A model generated the notes under the pieces. The model saw nothing but the letters and a program-made list of their open reading frames with translations, did no database searches and was not told the DNA's origin. From IMG/VR virus record IMGVR_UViG_3300036770_005504, positions 1 to 64,000 of that record: 64,000 bases of DNA; one strand, written 5' to 3'. The stretch is from a virus. The position numbers and the translations under genes are program-made. Shown here piece after piece: positions 50,643 to 60,180 of the stretch. The first letter of the stretch is position 1, and the number at the start of each line of letters is the position of its first letter.

Positions 50643-51506
50643 TTATTTTATGGATTTCCATTTTTCAGCTAAACTATCAACAAACTCCGATACTTTGGTA
50701 AATCCACGCTCTCGCATATATTGAATAATTGTAGTAGCGTGTCGACGATCTGGCCCACTGTCGGGTTTACGAGCGTTGGACAAATCATTGGCCAACCCCT
50801 GTGCGGAATTCGATCTATCGTAAGTATACATCAAATTGTATCTTATACGATCAGCATCTTTGCTTAATTGTGTTTTGTCTTTGGCTTTTATTAGTTCGAT
50901 CCATGGTGTCATGTATCCACGGCGGCGACTGGGAACATACCCCCGAGCAGTGTCCTGACCGGGCAATGCACCACTGGTAGTTTTTCTAGTATCTAACATT
51001 CTCCAACTGTTTTTATCACGATAGAAATATGTGTCAATTCCCCTACGTTTAGCAGCAATTAGACACTGTCGAGCCCATGCTTTGATTTGATCGTCTGCAT
51101 CAGGGCTTACATAAATGTGTACCGCAGTTACTCCATCAATGGATATAGTAGGCTCGGCACTGAATACACGATCTTCAGCTTCATGAGCACGATGATGCTG
51201 TTGATGAGGAGACCTATTAAGCCAATAATCAACCGGTTGAGATTTATAGTGTCTGTTAAACCAATTTCCATCTAACACAAACATCACCGCAGAACTACCG
51301 ATAATGTCATGATATCCACCAGTGCGTGTGCGTGTGGTACTAAGAAAGTAATATTGGCCGCGCGGCATATACTGTTGTTCCACGCTGCCCATGCCACTGC
51401 TGAGTTCAAATTGCCCCGATATTAAAATTTTTCGAGCCGCAGAGATATTGGTATAATGATAAGCTACTCTGCTGAGACTTTCTGCAATAAATTCTACAGC
51501 TTTCAT
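50643..51506 (-). CDS. Head-targeted protein with ADP-ribosyltransferase-like features
   Basis: 287 residues. MKAVEFIAES matches the T4 capsid-targeting sequence (MKTYQEFIAEA) with a prohead-protease site after IAE. SRVAYHYTNISAARKIL has the H-Y-T of an ADP-ribosyltransferase motif, YYFLSTTRTRTGGYHD the second block and EAEDRVFSAEP a later acidic one. T4 Alt is an injected ADP-ribosyltransferase with the same type of N-terminus. The catalytic Glu is not certain. Confidence 0.55.
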   Translation of the reverse strand: MKAVEFIAESLSRVAYHYTNISAARKILISGQFELSSGMGSVEQQYMPRGQYYFLSTTRTRTGGYHDIIGSSAVMFVLDGNWFNRHYKSQPVDYWLNRSPHQQHHRAHEAEDRVFSAEPTISIDGVTAVHIYVSPDADDQIKAWARQCLIAAKRRGIDTYFYRDKNSWRMLDTRKTTSGALPGQDTARGYVPSRRRGYMTPWIELIKAKDKTQLSKDADRIRYNLMYTYDRSNSAQGLANDLSNARKPDSGPDRRHATTIIQYMRERGFTKVSEFVDSLAEKWKSIK

Positions 51507-51979
51507 AGTAGTCCTATTTTGCCTGGATACAGTGGTCCACGTTCTATTCGTTCACCACCATCATAGTATTTAAGCTCAATGGGCAAACTGTTCCAACCCA
51601 AGCGAGCAGCAGCCATTATGCGATGATTGCCTTCGTTGACCCAAGCTTCTCCATTATGGGCCACCATTATGAATGGCACATACTCCTCACCGGATTTGGT
51701 TAAAGGTAAACGACCTGTGTCCTTCATTATCTGCATAATAGCAATCAAATCGTCCTGTCGAACATTTCGTTGTTCATTACGCATACCAGGCAAACTTTTC
51801 AGTATATCAACCGGTACACGAACATCGCCACGAACCGAGGCTGTGGTAGCACCAAAGTAAGGTGCTCCCCACCGATCGCGACCTTTTTCTTTAGCATAAG
51901 CAATTTTGCTGTTTAACCAATCTTCGTTGGGAACATCAATATTGAGTTGTGCTTCAATGATGAATTCTCTGGCTTTCAT
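51503..51979 (-). CDS. Head-targeted ParB/Srx-like protein
   Basis: 158 residues. MKAREFIIEA is a clear capsid-targeting sequence with a cut motif IIE-A. The body has DVRVPVDILKSLPG and AWVNEGNHRIMAAARLG, as in ParB/sulfiredoxin-fold domains (E/D-G-x-H-R). It is probably packaged and injected. Its target after injection is unknown. Confidence 0.65.
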   Translation of the reverse strand: MKAREFIIEAQLNIDVPNEDWLNSKIAYAKEKGRDRWGAPYFGATTASVRGDVRVPVDILKSLPGMRNEQRNVRQDDLIAIMQIMKDTGRLPLTKSGEEYVPFIMVAHNGEAWVNEGNHRIMAAARLGWNSLPIELKYYDGGERIERGPLYPGKIGLL

Positions 51980-52567
51980 TTAAGACCCCTGAGTTCTGAT
52001 GTTGACTTCGCTTATGAGTTGGAGACGATCTCGATTAAACCAAGCAGTGGATTCTACGTCCCACATGCTCATAAGTATGTTATTCAAACTACTGCCCCAA
52101 GTGCCGCTCAATCTAGCAGGGTATCTTATACCATCTACCAACTGACCTAATTTCGCCCAGGGATAATCATCTATAATACTATCTCCCTGTAACTTGTGCC
52201 CAAGAATCTGAGCTATTTTTCTTGCTGCTTGGTCACTACCGATATTTAATACTCGTGCTCCGGGTTTAACCTGATATAACTGTCCTTTGGGTGCCAACCA
52301 TTGAGCCATATTTTCTCGGCACCATTCAGCCCATTGACTGGTATACGAATCTTTGCCGGTGGGTATGGCTGTACTGGTCCATATACTTGCTCGTGGTTTG
52401 ACACTTTCCTTGACATATTGTGAATTACGAGGAATGTAGAGTTGATATTTCAAACTTCGACTGGCGGCCATCTTGTTGCCATTGTCTTGTGCTTGAGCTA
52501 TTAGAGCTTCAATGGCAGGAGTAATTTCCATATTGCTGTTTTCGAATGTGAATTCACTGGATCTCAT
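51980..52567 (-). CDS. Head-targeted protein, possibly ART-like
   Basis: 195 residues from MRSSEFTFEN, an ATGA overlap with the upstream gene; a longer in-frame start lies inside that gene. The N-terminus is a variant of the targeting sequence. SIWTSTAIPTGKDSY, WAEWCRENMAQW and MSMWDVESTAWF are distinctive and resemble phage proteins of the ART/RES style, but the match is weak. Confidence 0.5.
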   Translation of the reverse strand: MRSSEFTFENSNMEITPAIEALIAQAQDNGNKMAASRSLKYQLYIPRNSQYVKESVKPRASIWTSTAIPTGKDSYTSQWAEWCRENMAQWLAPKGQLYQVKPGARVLNIGSDQAARKIAQILGHKLQGDSIIDDYPWAKLGQLVDGIRYPARLSGTWGSSLNNILMSMWDVESTAWFNRDRLQLISEVNIRTQGS

Positions 52568-54909
52568 TTTTTCTTGTTCCTTCCTCGACGCATATTTAGT
52601 TGCCACTGAGCCATTCGTCGTCGTTCTCCATTACTGGATTTAGCTATTTTTTCTAATTGTCCCAATGTGGCTTTTTTTGGTATACCTACTCTACGACTCA
52701 GTCCTTTGCGGCCTGGGTTTCGACCGTCAGCAAAGTTTTCCTCCACATCTTGCTTTCCGGATATTTTTTTAAGAGTTTGGTGTGCTCGATCAGCTACAAA
52801 AGTTCCTTTTTCTTCATCATTGCCGCGATAAAGATACTTGGCAGTGCCACGATTATCAAGCCAAGGTCCAACTATTTCATATGTTCTTCCAGTTTTAGCA
52901 CTGTACACTATATCTCCAGGTTCCCACAGCCATGTATCTGGATGTTGAGCCTTTAGTATAGCCATATTGGCTTGCATCTGTGATACATGGCCACGAACAG
53001 CATTACCTAAACTTTGATGAAACCCTTTAAGTTTTTTGCTGTCATCGTCGCCCATGCTTTCTGTCACATTTTCATTGAAGGAGGCATTAAGCCATGGATC
53101 TGTTATTACCAATGTTTTACCGCGTAGCATGATATTAAAATCATCGTCGGACTTTATAAAGTCATTTTCAAAACCCAGTGCTCGGCCACGTTGGGCTACC
53201 GACTTTAGTGTTTTATAAAATAGTTCATAGCCCGGATATCGTTGTTCCAATGGTGTATTATTTTCTACGGAATTGATCATGTCAAATAGCATATCATCAT
53301 ATTCGCTGGGTGCTGGAATATCTAACAATCGTTCTTGGGCAATCTGAACGAATCTTTCGCCGTCAATATAGAAATCAGCGTAATCCTGTCCTTGTATTTC
53401 ACCAAATTTTGGAAGATGTGGGTTTTTCTGATTGGCCTGACAGTATTTGTAAAATTCTAAGAAAGGGATTTCTGCAGAACGCACAGTTTTTTCATCTTGG
53501 GGGATTAATATTTTTATAATATTGCCTTGTTGTTTTGCGTAAACTTGAGCGTCTCTACCACCCCCCAGCCGTTGGTAACCCATTTTTTTCATATGGGCAT
53601 TTATAAGTTTTAAATGGCGTTGATAGTCGATGTCTTCCACCACACCTTGTTTGCCAATTTCTTCTATATCTCTGTCGGGCACAATTCGTGATGGAATAGA
53701 TTTTAGGTCTAATAATTTGTAAGCCCAAAATCTGTGATGCCCATCTAATACTTGATAACCATCTTTGTATTTACGAACTAATATAGGAGGAAGTCGATCG
53801 CCTTTTTTCAAACCTGCAACAATTTTTTTAACATTAGCTCGGCTTTTAGGTTGACTCATTTTACTGTCTGGTTCAAACCCCACAAGTTTATTGACCGGAA
53901 TGTTGATAACTGGTAATCTATCAAACCCGGTGTCATCTACCTCAGCACCAAAATAGTCAGGTTCTGTATAGAGTTTTATCTTGCCTTCCGCCACATTTTG
54001 CCGAGCATTTTCTTCTATTTCTATGTTCGGTAAATGAGTATCAAATTTCAATGACAGTGCAGTTCGAAATTTATCGTATTCACCGATTGATAAAAATGTA
54101 AACGTATTGAAAATTGATAAATCTCTCATGGTCTTAGATGGATAAGTTCGTTTGCCCAATTTGGTTTTAAATGTCAATCCATCATTGCTTTTTGCTACAA
54201 ATACTGCAATTGATGGTGCATCAAGCGGCATTATTTTGTTACCTACTAGAGATAATGGAACTACAATATATTTTTTACCTTTGGTCAATTGCGACGACAT
54301 GTTAAATAGAGATACAAAATACTCTTTCTTGTCAATGTCAACTGATTCAGTTAAACTACCTTTTGTATAAAATTCCTCAAAAATGGACATCTTATCTTCC
54401 ATGCTCAGGCCTTCGTCTAACTCTGACCAGACGATGCCTTCCGCTACATCCTTTTTTATTTTTTTGAAAATGTAGTGTTGATGATAAGCATCATCTTTTG
54501 TGCTAAGTGCATACCCCAAGCCAGCAGCATATTTTTTTGCTAGAGCTGTATATAACTTTTGACGGCTACCTGTTTCGTCCTCATGCTTAATTGCGGAAAA
54601 TCTAATTTCATTAGGCTGTTGATTGTTGATAAATTGCTGTATGGCCGATAAAACGGTTGCAAAGATTCGTTGTTGATCCCCTTGTCCGGTTTTTTTAATA
54701 GTGCCGCCACGATAAAAATCCACATCCCAATCATTATAAAGCGGACTTTCCTTATTAAAATTAATTTCTAGATTTGTGCCATCTGGCAGAGCAGCCCAGG
54801 TCTTAAGTGGTTCACCAAAGTCTTCTTGATACCAGTCTATTAGGTTATAGGGTTGGTTGAGACTTTCATTAAGTTTACTTAAATCGATAATAAATTCTTT
54901 TGCTCTCAT
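52564..54909 (-). CDS. Large multidomain head-targeted protein (possible polyprotein)
   Basis: 781 residues. MRAKEFIIDL start, then five blocks separated by VxE-type sites at about residues 155, 306, 423, 615 and 722. Blocks: GNAT-like (SRQKLYTALAKKYAAGLGY, to 155); unknown (156-307); ParB-like (YQVLDGHHRFWAYKLLDL, 308-424); kinase-like (LGGGRDAQVYAKQ loop, LEFYKYC, DDFNIMLRGKTLVITDPW, 425-616); small beta (617-723). A C-terminal basic RKGLSRRVGIPKKATLGQL domain follows. Cutting by a prohead protease is inferred. Confidence 0.72.
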   Translation of the reverse strand: MRAKEFIIDLSKLNESLNQPYNLIDWYQEDFGEPLKTWAALPDGTNLEINFNKESPLYNDWDVDFYRGGTIKKTGQGDQQRIFATVLSAIQQFINNQQPNEIRFSAIKHEDETGSRQKLYTALAKKYAAGLGYALSTKDDAYHQHYIFKKIKKDVAEGIVWSELDEGLSMEDKMSIFEEFYTKGSLTESVDIDKKEYFVSLFNMSSQLTKGKKYIVVPLSLVGNKIMPLDAPSIAVFVAKSNDGLTFKTKLGKRTYPSKTMRDLSIFNTFTFLSIGEYDKFRTALSLKFDTHLPNIEIEENARQNVAEGKIKLYTEPDYFGAEVDDTGFDRLPVINIPVNKLVGFEPDSKMSQPKSRANVKKIVAGLKKGDRLPPILVRKYKDGYQVLDGHHRFWAYKLLDLKSIPSRIVPDRDIEEIGKQGVVEDIDYQRHLKLINAHMKKMGYQRLGGGRDAQVYAKQQGNIIKILIPQDEKTVRSAEIPFLEFYKYCQANQKNPHLPKFGEIQGQDYADFYIDGERFVQIAQERLLDIPAPSEYDDMLFDMINSVENNTPLEQRYPGYELFYKTLKSVAQRGRALGFENDFIKSDDDFNIMLRGKTLVITDPWLNASFNENVTESMGDDDSKKLKGFHQSLGNAVRGHVSQMQANMAILKAQHPDTWLWEPGDIVYSAKTGRTYEIVGPWLDNRGTAKYLYRGNDEEKGTFVADRAHQTLKKISGKQDVEENFADGRNPGRKGLSRRVGIPKKATLGQLEKIAKSSNGERRRMAQWQLNMRRGRNKKK

Positions 54910-54912
54910 TTT

Positions 54913-57900
54913 TTATCCTATGATCGGTAATACATCAATTTCTGACGAGTTACCAATGGTTAAGTTGCCCAGTCTTTGTTGATCCAATAGCCAACGTGTG
55001 GCGAATCTCACTGCATCTGCTTGAACATTGCCCACACCGCCGAATCTATGTACTTCTTCACCATCAATGGTAATTCGCCAGGATCCAGTAAATCCGCCCT
55101 GAGATCGTTGCTGTTGGAGATCCCGAGTGCTACCTGGAATAGGCTGGGACTGAGTAGTTGGCTCTGCTGGAATTTCACGTACTTCTGCATCTATTTCCAC
55201 GTCAGGATGTCGTTCGCGTCTCTGTGCTAAGAACTGTTCGGCGGCCTGTTGCGTAGGAAATCTACGCAACGGTATCTCTTGCCCTATTGGATATTCACCA
55301 GGCTGACGAGCAAAGCGTTGACTTGCCCTGACCCAAATACCCCAATTACCAGTGCTACCACTCTGTAGTATATCCAAAGATCTTGGAGGTATGAAACTGC
55401 TTCTGGGCTGTACAGGTACGAGTTCGTAAGTCCACGCATCTCCCATAGTTAAGCGGTCAAATTCAGTTTCAGCTTCGGCTGGGGTATTTCTGGTAAAGTA
55501 ATTTACAGGTCTGCCATCATGTTGGCGAACCACAGCCCAATTGGCATCGGGTTGAGTTTCAGGAGCAGTCAACTGTGGTCGTTGAGGTGTTTGGGTGGTC
55601 TGTGGTTGTGCTCTGCGTACATCATACAGGTTTCTATTAGGGCCCGAAAATATACTGTCAAAATACTGTAGTGCCTCTTCATCACTATTGGCATTGAAAG
55701 TGTCAATTACTTGATTTCTTTGAAGGTTAATGATTTCGTAAGTATTTCCAGTAGTCGAGCCAGGTAAAGGTTTTTTAGCAGTGCTGCGTTTCAACTGTGC
55801 TTGACGCAAGAAACTCTTTAGTGCCTGTTTGGGTAATTCACCTGAACTGTATTTAACAAAATAGTCAATGGGGTCATCCTCAGACTTTGGAGCCAAAAGT
55901 TTACGAAGTTTGCTGAGGTATTCTTTACGGTACTTATCGGGATCCATGGCAGCATCTAAGGCCACAATGAATCTCATCAAAGTAGATACTAATTTTTTGG
56001 GATCTTCATCTAACCAGTCCCCTCCAGGGCTACGAAATTCTATATATTTTCCCTGAGGATGAATGCTGGTATATTTGCCTACATCACTGCCCTGTATACT
56101 TCTGCTGGCGAATTTGTTCAATCCTGAACGCATTTGATCAAATAAACCTTGGACTTGATCCGGAGATAAATTTTTTGCTCTTGCTTGAATTTTACTTAGT
56201 GCGCTGGTTGCATATGTATTAGCACTGCGACCAAACTGATCTAGCACATATTGGTCTCCGACTAACAATGCTAGTTTTACGAAATCTAAATTTTTATCGT
56301 CATACCCGGGAATACTGACATTCATATGTAGACCCGTGCTGTTATTAGTGTAGGCACCGATTCGGTTAGCCCACTGACGAACTTTTTCTAAATCATCCAG
56401 CATTTCAGGAAAGGTCAGCGGTGGACTGACAAACTCCAGTCCCATGTCGTCGCTGTCATGAGGTCTTAAACTGCCATCGGGTTCTACCACATATTTGCCT
56501 GGCTCACGCCGAGCACTATGATAAGATGAACTGGCATTAATTGGTCGGCCAATGGCTTCACTGAAGTCATTTGCAATGGCATCAATGCTGGTACTAGATT
56601 CCGATTCTTCCGTGGTCCAGTAAGGCCAATGGATAGTATCGGAATATTCATCGTGCACATCACTCATATTTACTAGACCAGCTTCGCCCAACCATTCCTC
56701 TTCTAAATCTGGGTCTTCCAGAAAATCTTCTAGAGCCTGCTCTCGAATATTGTCTAATCTATCACCACCCTCTCTGATAATTAGATCGGCGGCTTCTTCG
56801 GCTTGTGTTCGTGTTAACCCGTCGAGCCTGTCGGGATCTAACCCCAATAACTCAGCAATATCCTCTACATCCATGTGATCTGTTACATAGTCATAGACAA
56901 AAGTTTCTTTGTTCGATTCCCACCGTGCGTCAAATGCTTCCGAGGTCCAATCACTGAAATCGCTTCTTAGCTGTATCTCCAAACTTCTGACAGCATTACG
57001 ACTATTATAGTCACGGTCATCGAAAAAATTCACAATGTCGGTGATGCTGCGAGTGCCCTCATTATAGTCCATGTCCATGACCATTTCGGGATAATCGACG
57101 CCGCCTGCAACATTGGGCACAATCATTTCAAATTCTATGCCCACACGAGCATCGATATCCTTGACTGCAGCAGCCAGACTGGTTGGATCCATACGGATTT
57201 CTAATAGGTCATCCTCGTTGATCAGAGTTGAATTACTAGAGAATTTATTTGAAATTTGTTTTAACTTATTTTCTAAATGGTCAATTGTGTCATACTCGGC
57301 ATTATAAAGAATTCCATAACCGCCGGCCTTGTTCCATTTTTCGATATTTGATGGTTTGTCATCTATTAAAACATTGGGTATTCCGTCACTGGTTGCATAT
57401 TTTTCTTTGTTACGAGTAAAAACTATATCGCTAGGCAAGGGAGATAAATTTGATAATAGCCACTGTTTTTTATTGTTGCTGCTGTTTTGTATATCGCCTC
57501 GCAACGGGCTGGAGCAAATCCCATAATGATTTCCACCATACTTTAATGCCAGATTGACCACTTGGTCACTGGTAGAAAATTTGTTTAATTTTCTAAAAAA
57601 GTCAGTACCTAAAATTTTGGGTATATTGGGATCGTTACGACTACTGATGTCTGGATCGACTCCAAATAAAGTTCGATATCGACCGGCAAAATCAGCCAAC
57701 ACACCATCCATATCTAGATAAATTTTAAGATTGGGTTTCTTTTGTTGACTTTCGTTGTGTTTTTTCTTTTTGCCTTGACAATGTGCTCGTTGGCTAAATC
57801 CTTTGGGGCGGTCACAATCGATAGATTTTTTATATTTGGTTGACCACTCTTCTTGCAGTTTTTTTGCCAACAATAGTGCAGGTCTACCTTGTGTATCAGT

Positions 57901-59223
57901 TTTTAGATGTAATTTATTGGCTTGACGTCCGGTTTCTCCTGGGCGAATATCTTTGGTCAATGCTGTGGAAAATCTAGGATCATTTTTTTGTTTTTCTGTG
58001 GGGATATATCCAGATGCTTCTGACAATTTGATATCTGTAAATAATTCTGGTCTACGCTCGGCAAATCCTCGCATGATTTGTCCAGCCAATGCATTGGCTT
58101 CGTTTTCGTAGGGACTACCAGTCTGTCCAGCATCGTCGGGAAATTTTCCTCGATGACGTTGTGCACAGTGCACTAACTCGTGAGCCAATGTTCTAATTAT
58201 ATCTAATATATGTCTATTAGAAATACTTAATTGTAAATGATTGTTGTCCGGACTATATTGTCCAAAGCTACCGGTCTTGGCAGTCCATCGGGGATCACTA
58301 TGTAAAATTATCTTTGGACGATTGACAATTTTTAACTCGTCCATGATCTCATTGGCAAACAATTTTATTTGAGATTCAATATTTTCGTTGATACTTTCAC
58401 CACCACCATCACCACCACCACCTTCTCCGCTGTCAGCCCAACTAAATCCCGGATACCAATACCCACTGAAACCATACTTGACTCGAGATTTTTTACGACG
58501 TTTTTTTCGTTCTGTCAGACTGAGTTCTTGATCATGTAACTGATTTCTACGATCATAGAGTTTTTTAATAAGACCATGATGTCTTAATAGTTTAAAAGTT
58601 AAATTTTCTACACTGAATTCGCCTCGATCTGCCAACCCCGAAACCCGCATATTTTTAATTTTATCAATCAATGATTGAAGTCTTTCAAGACTGTTGTCAT
58701 TGACAGCTGAATTAATTCTGTTTTCAAGATCTTGATATTTACTGATCACACTGTCATCATTGATGTCGGTTTTGATTTTTTTTGGAACTATTAACCATTG
58801 ATTATTGAGTAGACTATAGATTCCTTGACTGTAATGAGGTTGATTGGCATTTTGCACATATAATTCAACATCATATCCACCTATAGTGATATTGTGCTGG
58901 TCATTGTATTGGTATTTTTTTGCATCAAATAATTCTCTATAGACTTGACTACGATCTGCCTCAGGAAGATCCACTACTAGATGTAGATCTATATCACTGT
59001 GATCGTTGTAATTATAACCGGCATTACTACCACTGACGGTGATATCTTTGAGCCCAATGTCACTGACCCCTAGAAATTCACGAAAATCGTTGGCTATATC
59101 CAATAATATATTTCGAACTTTGGGATTCAAATTTTGATTTTCATCCCATAATACAGGATTCAGACGATCGTGAAATTTAACATAGTCTGACAGTTGTAGA
59201 GAATTAAGTTCTTTGAGGTTCAT
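54913..59223 (-). CDS. Giant multi-enzyme late protein
   Basis: 1436 residues. In order: nucleotidyltransferase (SGSNAGYNYNDHSDIDLHL, about 64-82); Gly/Glu linker; zinc metalloprotease (TLAHELVHCAQRH, 345-357); GYIPTEKQKNDPRFST block near 405; HAD/5'-nucleotidase-like phosphatase (IYLDMDGVLADF, 501-512; VLIDDKPSNIEKW, about 618); amidoligase-like domain (VGIEFEMIVP near 694, GLEFVSPPLTF, GLHMNVSI); four C-terminal beta-beta-alpha repeats of about 60-70 residues. Several Ile/Leu-x-Glu sites lie between domains. It is led by a late promoter. Confidence 0.78.
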   Translation of the reverse strand: MNLKELNSLQLSDYVKFHDRLNPVLWDENQNLNPKVRNILLDIANDFREFLGVSDIGLKDITVSGSNAGYNYNDHSDIDLHLVVDLPEADRSQVYRELFDAKKYQYNDQHNITIGGYDVELYVQNANQPHYSQGIYSLLNNQWLIVPKKIKTDINDDSVISKYQDLENRINSAVNDNSLERLQSLIDKIKNMRVSGLADRGEFSVENLTFKLLRHHGLIKKLYDRRNQLHDQELSLTERKKRRKKSRVKYGFSGYWYPGFSWADSGEGGGGDGGGESINENIESQIKLFANEIMDELKIVNRPKIILHSDPRWTAKTGSFGQYSPDNNHLQLSISNRHILDIIRTLAHELVHCAQRHRGKFPDDAGQTGSPYENEANALAGQIMRGFAERRPELFTDIKLSEASGYIPTEKQKNDPRFSTALTKDIRPGETGRQANKLHLKTDTQGRPALLLAKKLQEEWSTKYKKSIDCDRPKGFSQRAHCQGKKKKHNESQQKKPNLKIYLDMDGVLADFAGRYRTLFGVDPDISSRNDPNIPKILGTDFFRKLNKFSTSDQVVNLALKYGGNHYGICSSPLRGDIQNSSNNKKQWLLSNLSPLPSDIVFTRNKEKYATSDGIPNVLIDDKPSNIEKWNKAGGYGILYNAEYDTIDHLENKLKQISNKFSSNSTLINEDDLLEIRMDPTSLAAAVKDIDARVGIEFEMIVPNVAGGVDYPEMVMDMDYNEGTRSITDIVNFFDDRDYNSRNAVRSLEIQLRSDFSDWTSEAFDARWESNKETFVYDYVTDHMDVEDIAELLGLDPDRLDGLTRTQAEEAADLIIREGGDRLDNIREQALEDFLEDPDLEEEWLGEAGLVNMSDVHDEYSDTIHWPYWTTEESESSTSIDAIANDFSEAIGRPINASSSYHSARREPGKYVVEPDGSLRPHDSDDMGLEFVSPPLTFPEMLDDLEKVRQWANRIGAYTNNSTGLHMNVSIPGYDDKNLDFVKLALLVGDQYVLDQFGRSANTYATSALSKIQARAKNLSPDQVQGLFDQMRSGLNKFASRSIQGSDVGKYTSIHPQGKYIEFRSPGGDWLDEDPKKLVSTLMRFIVALDAAMDPDKYRKEYLSKLRKLLAPKSEDDPIDYFVKYSSGELPKQALKSFLRQAQLKRSTAKKPLPGSTTGNTYEIINLQRNQVIDTFNANSDEEALQYFDSIFSGPNRNLYDVRRAQPQTTQTPQRPQLTAPETQPDANWAVVRQHDGRPVNYFTRNTPAEAETEFDRLTMGDAWTYELVPVQPRSSFIPPRSLDILQSGSTGNWGIWVRASQRFARQPGEYPIGQEIPLRRFPTQQAAEQFLAQRRERHPDVEIDAEVREIPAEPTTQSQPIPGSTRDLQQQRSQGGFTGSWRITIDGEEVHRFGGVGNVQADAVRFATRWLLDQQRLGNLTIGNSSEIDVLPIIG

Positions 59224-59227
59224 AGTG

Positions 59228-59235
59228 TATTTATT
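59228..59235 (-). promoter_or_regulatory. Late promoter of the 59-49 kb operon (AATAAATA)
   Basis: Four bases separate it from the ATG at 59223, so the late mRNA would be essentially leaderless. It heads the operon of packaged proteins. Confidence 0.6.
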
Positions 59236-59261
59236 GATTTAGTAAAATCCATAGTATTCAG

Positions 59262-59289
59262 AATAATCCCGCATTGATGCGGGATTATT
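59262..59289 (-). terminator. Intrinsic hairpin after the 59315 gene
   Basis: A perfect 12-bp stem with a 4-base loop (AATAATCCCGCA arm). The following U run is short, so it may be a terminator or processing signal. It separates two late units. Confidence 0.65.
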
Positions 59290-59314
59290 TGATATATCAA
59301 TAAACAACAATAAT

Positions 59315-60130
59315 TTATGAGCTGACCAATACTTCTGGATCGGGCGACAGTGTCGCTGATTGTTGTTCTTGTTCGGATATAGTAGCAGTATTATTATCGT
59401 ATACCAGTTTTAAATCTTTGTAGAGTTTTTCTTGATTCATATAGTCAAATGTATAACTGCCTGTATGTTTCAGCAATACTCGGCGATCAATGAATACTTG
59501 TCCGCCAAGGTCTCTCCAGTTTTCACAAAAGGTCCAGTCCTCACTATAATAGCGATTGTCTCTGACCACTGTGGTAAAATACGTTCTCAGGTGTTGATTT
59601 ATATCGGCATCTAAACCCACATCATTGTTAAACTGCACCACCTCGGAGTGTTCGTTGAGTTTTTCAAACACTGATCGTTTTATCAACATAAATCCAGTGC
59701 CGGTTTTGCTGACTTCAACTAGACCCGATTGAGATTGCATATCACTATTGGCCAAGCCGTTGACACACCATTTGACCGGCAATGTTTTCATAGGATATAA
59801 TCCACCGACTACATCAACATCATGATTTAACAAGGCCAATAAGTGCCATGGTTCCCACCCGATGTCAGCATCGATGAACATGAGATGTGTGCTGGCCTCG
59901 GTCATTAAAAATTTTGCAGTCAATGTATTTCTGGCTCGACAAATTAAACTTTCATTGGTCATGGTTTCCAATGTCCAATCTATTTGTAGTTGTCTAGCTG
60001 TATTAGCCCATTTAATGTAGCTCATGAAAGTGCTTTCTGTCAATTGGCCACCATAACATGGCATACAGATATGCACACGAGTTTTACGAATTTTTTCAAG
60101 ATCAAGCTGAATTTGAATTTTGTCTGACAT
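59315..60130 (-). CDS. GT-A glycosyltransferase-like protein
   Basis: 271 residues. VHICMPCYGGQLTESTFMSY at the start, LICRARNTLTAKFL, THLMFIDADIGWEPWHLLAL near 88 (DxD) and GTGFMLIKRSVFEKL near 148 match the Anp1-like GT-A fold. Preceded by GAGGA and a late promoter. It may glycosylate virion or DNA. Confidence 0.75.
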   Translation of the reverse strand: MSDKIQIQLDLEKIRKTRVHICMPCYGGQLTESTFMSYIKWANTARQLQIDWTLETMTNESLICRARNTLTAKFLMTEASTHLMFIDADIGWEPWHLLALLNHDVDVVGGLYPMKTLPVKWCVNGLANSDMQSQSGLVEVSKTGTGFMLIKRSVFEKLNEHSEVVQFNNDVGLDADINQHLRTYFTTVVRDNRYYSEDWTFCENWRDLGGQVFIDRRVLLKHTGSYTFDYMNQEKLYKDLKLVYDNNTATISEQEQQSATLSPDPEVLVSS

Positions 60131-60152
60131 TGTGTCCTCTAAGATATTTCTA

Positions 60153-60160
60153 TATTTAAA
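60153..60160 (-). promoter_or_regulatory. Late-type promoter (TTTAAATA)
   Basis: Minus strand, +1 near 60147, with a GAGGA-containing leader before the ATG at 60130. Confidence 0.45.
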
Positions 60161-60180
60161 TAATTACAGTCGGCGGGGTA

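Noticed and set aside
54540-54734. Small minus-strand frame inside the 781-residue gene
   Set aside because: It is an out-of-frame shadow of the larger gene, which has continuous domain matches.
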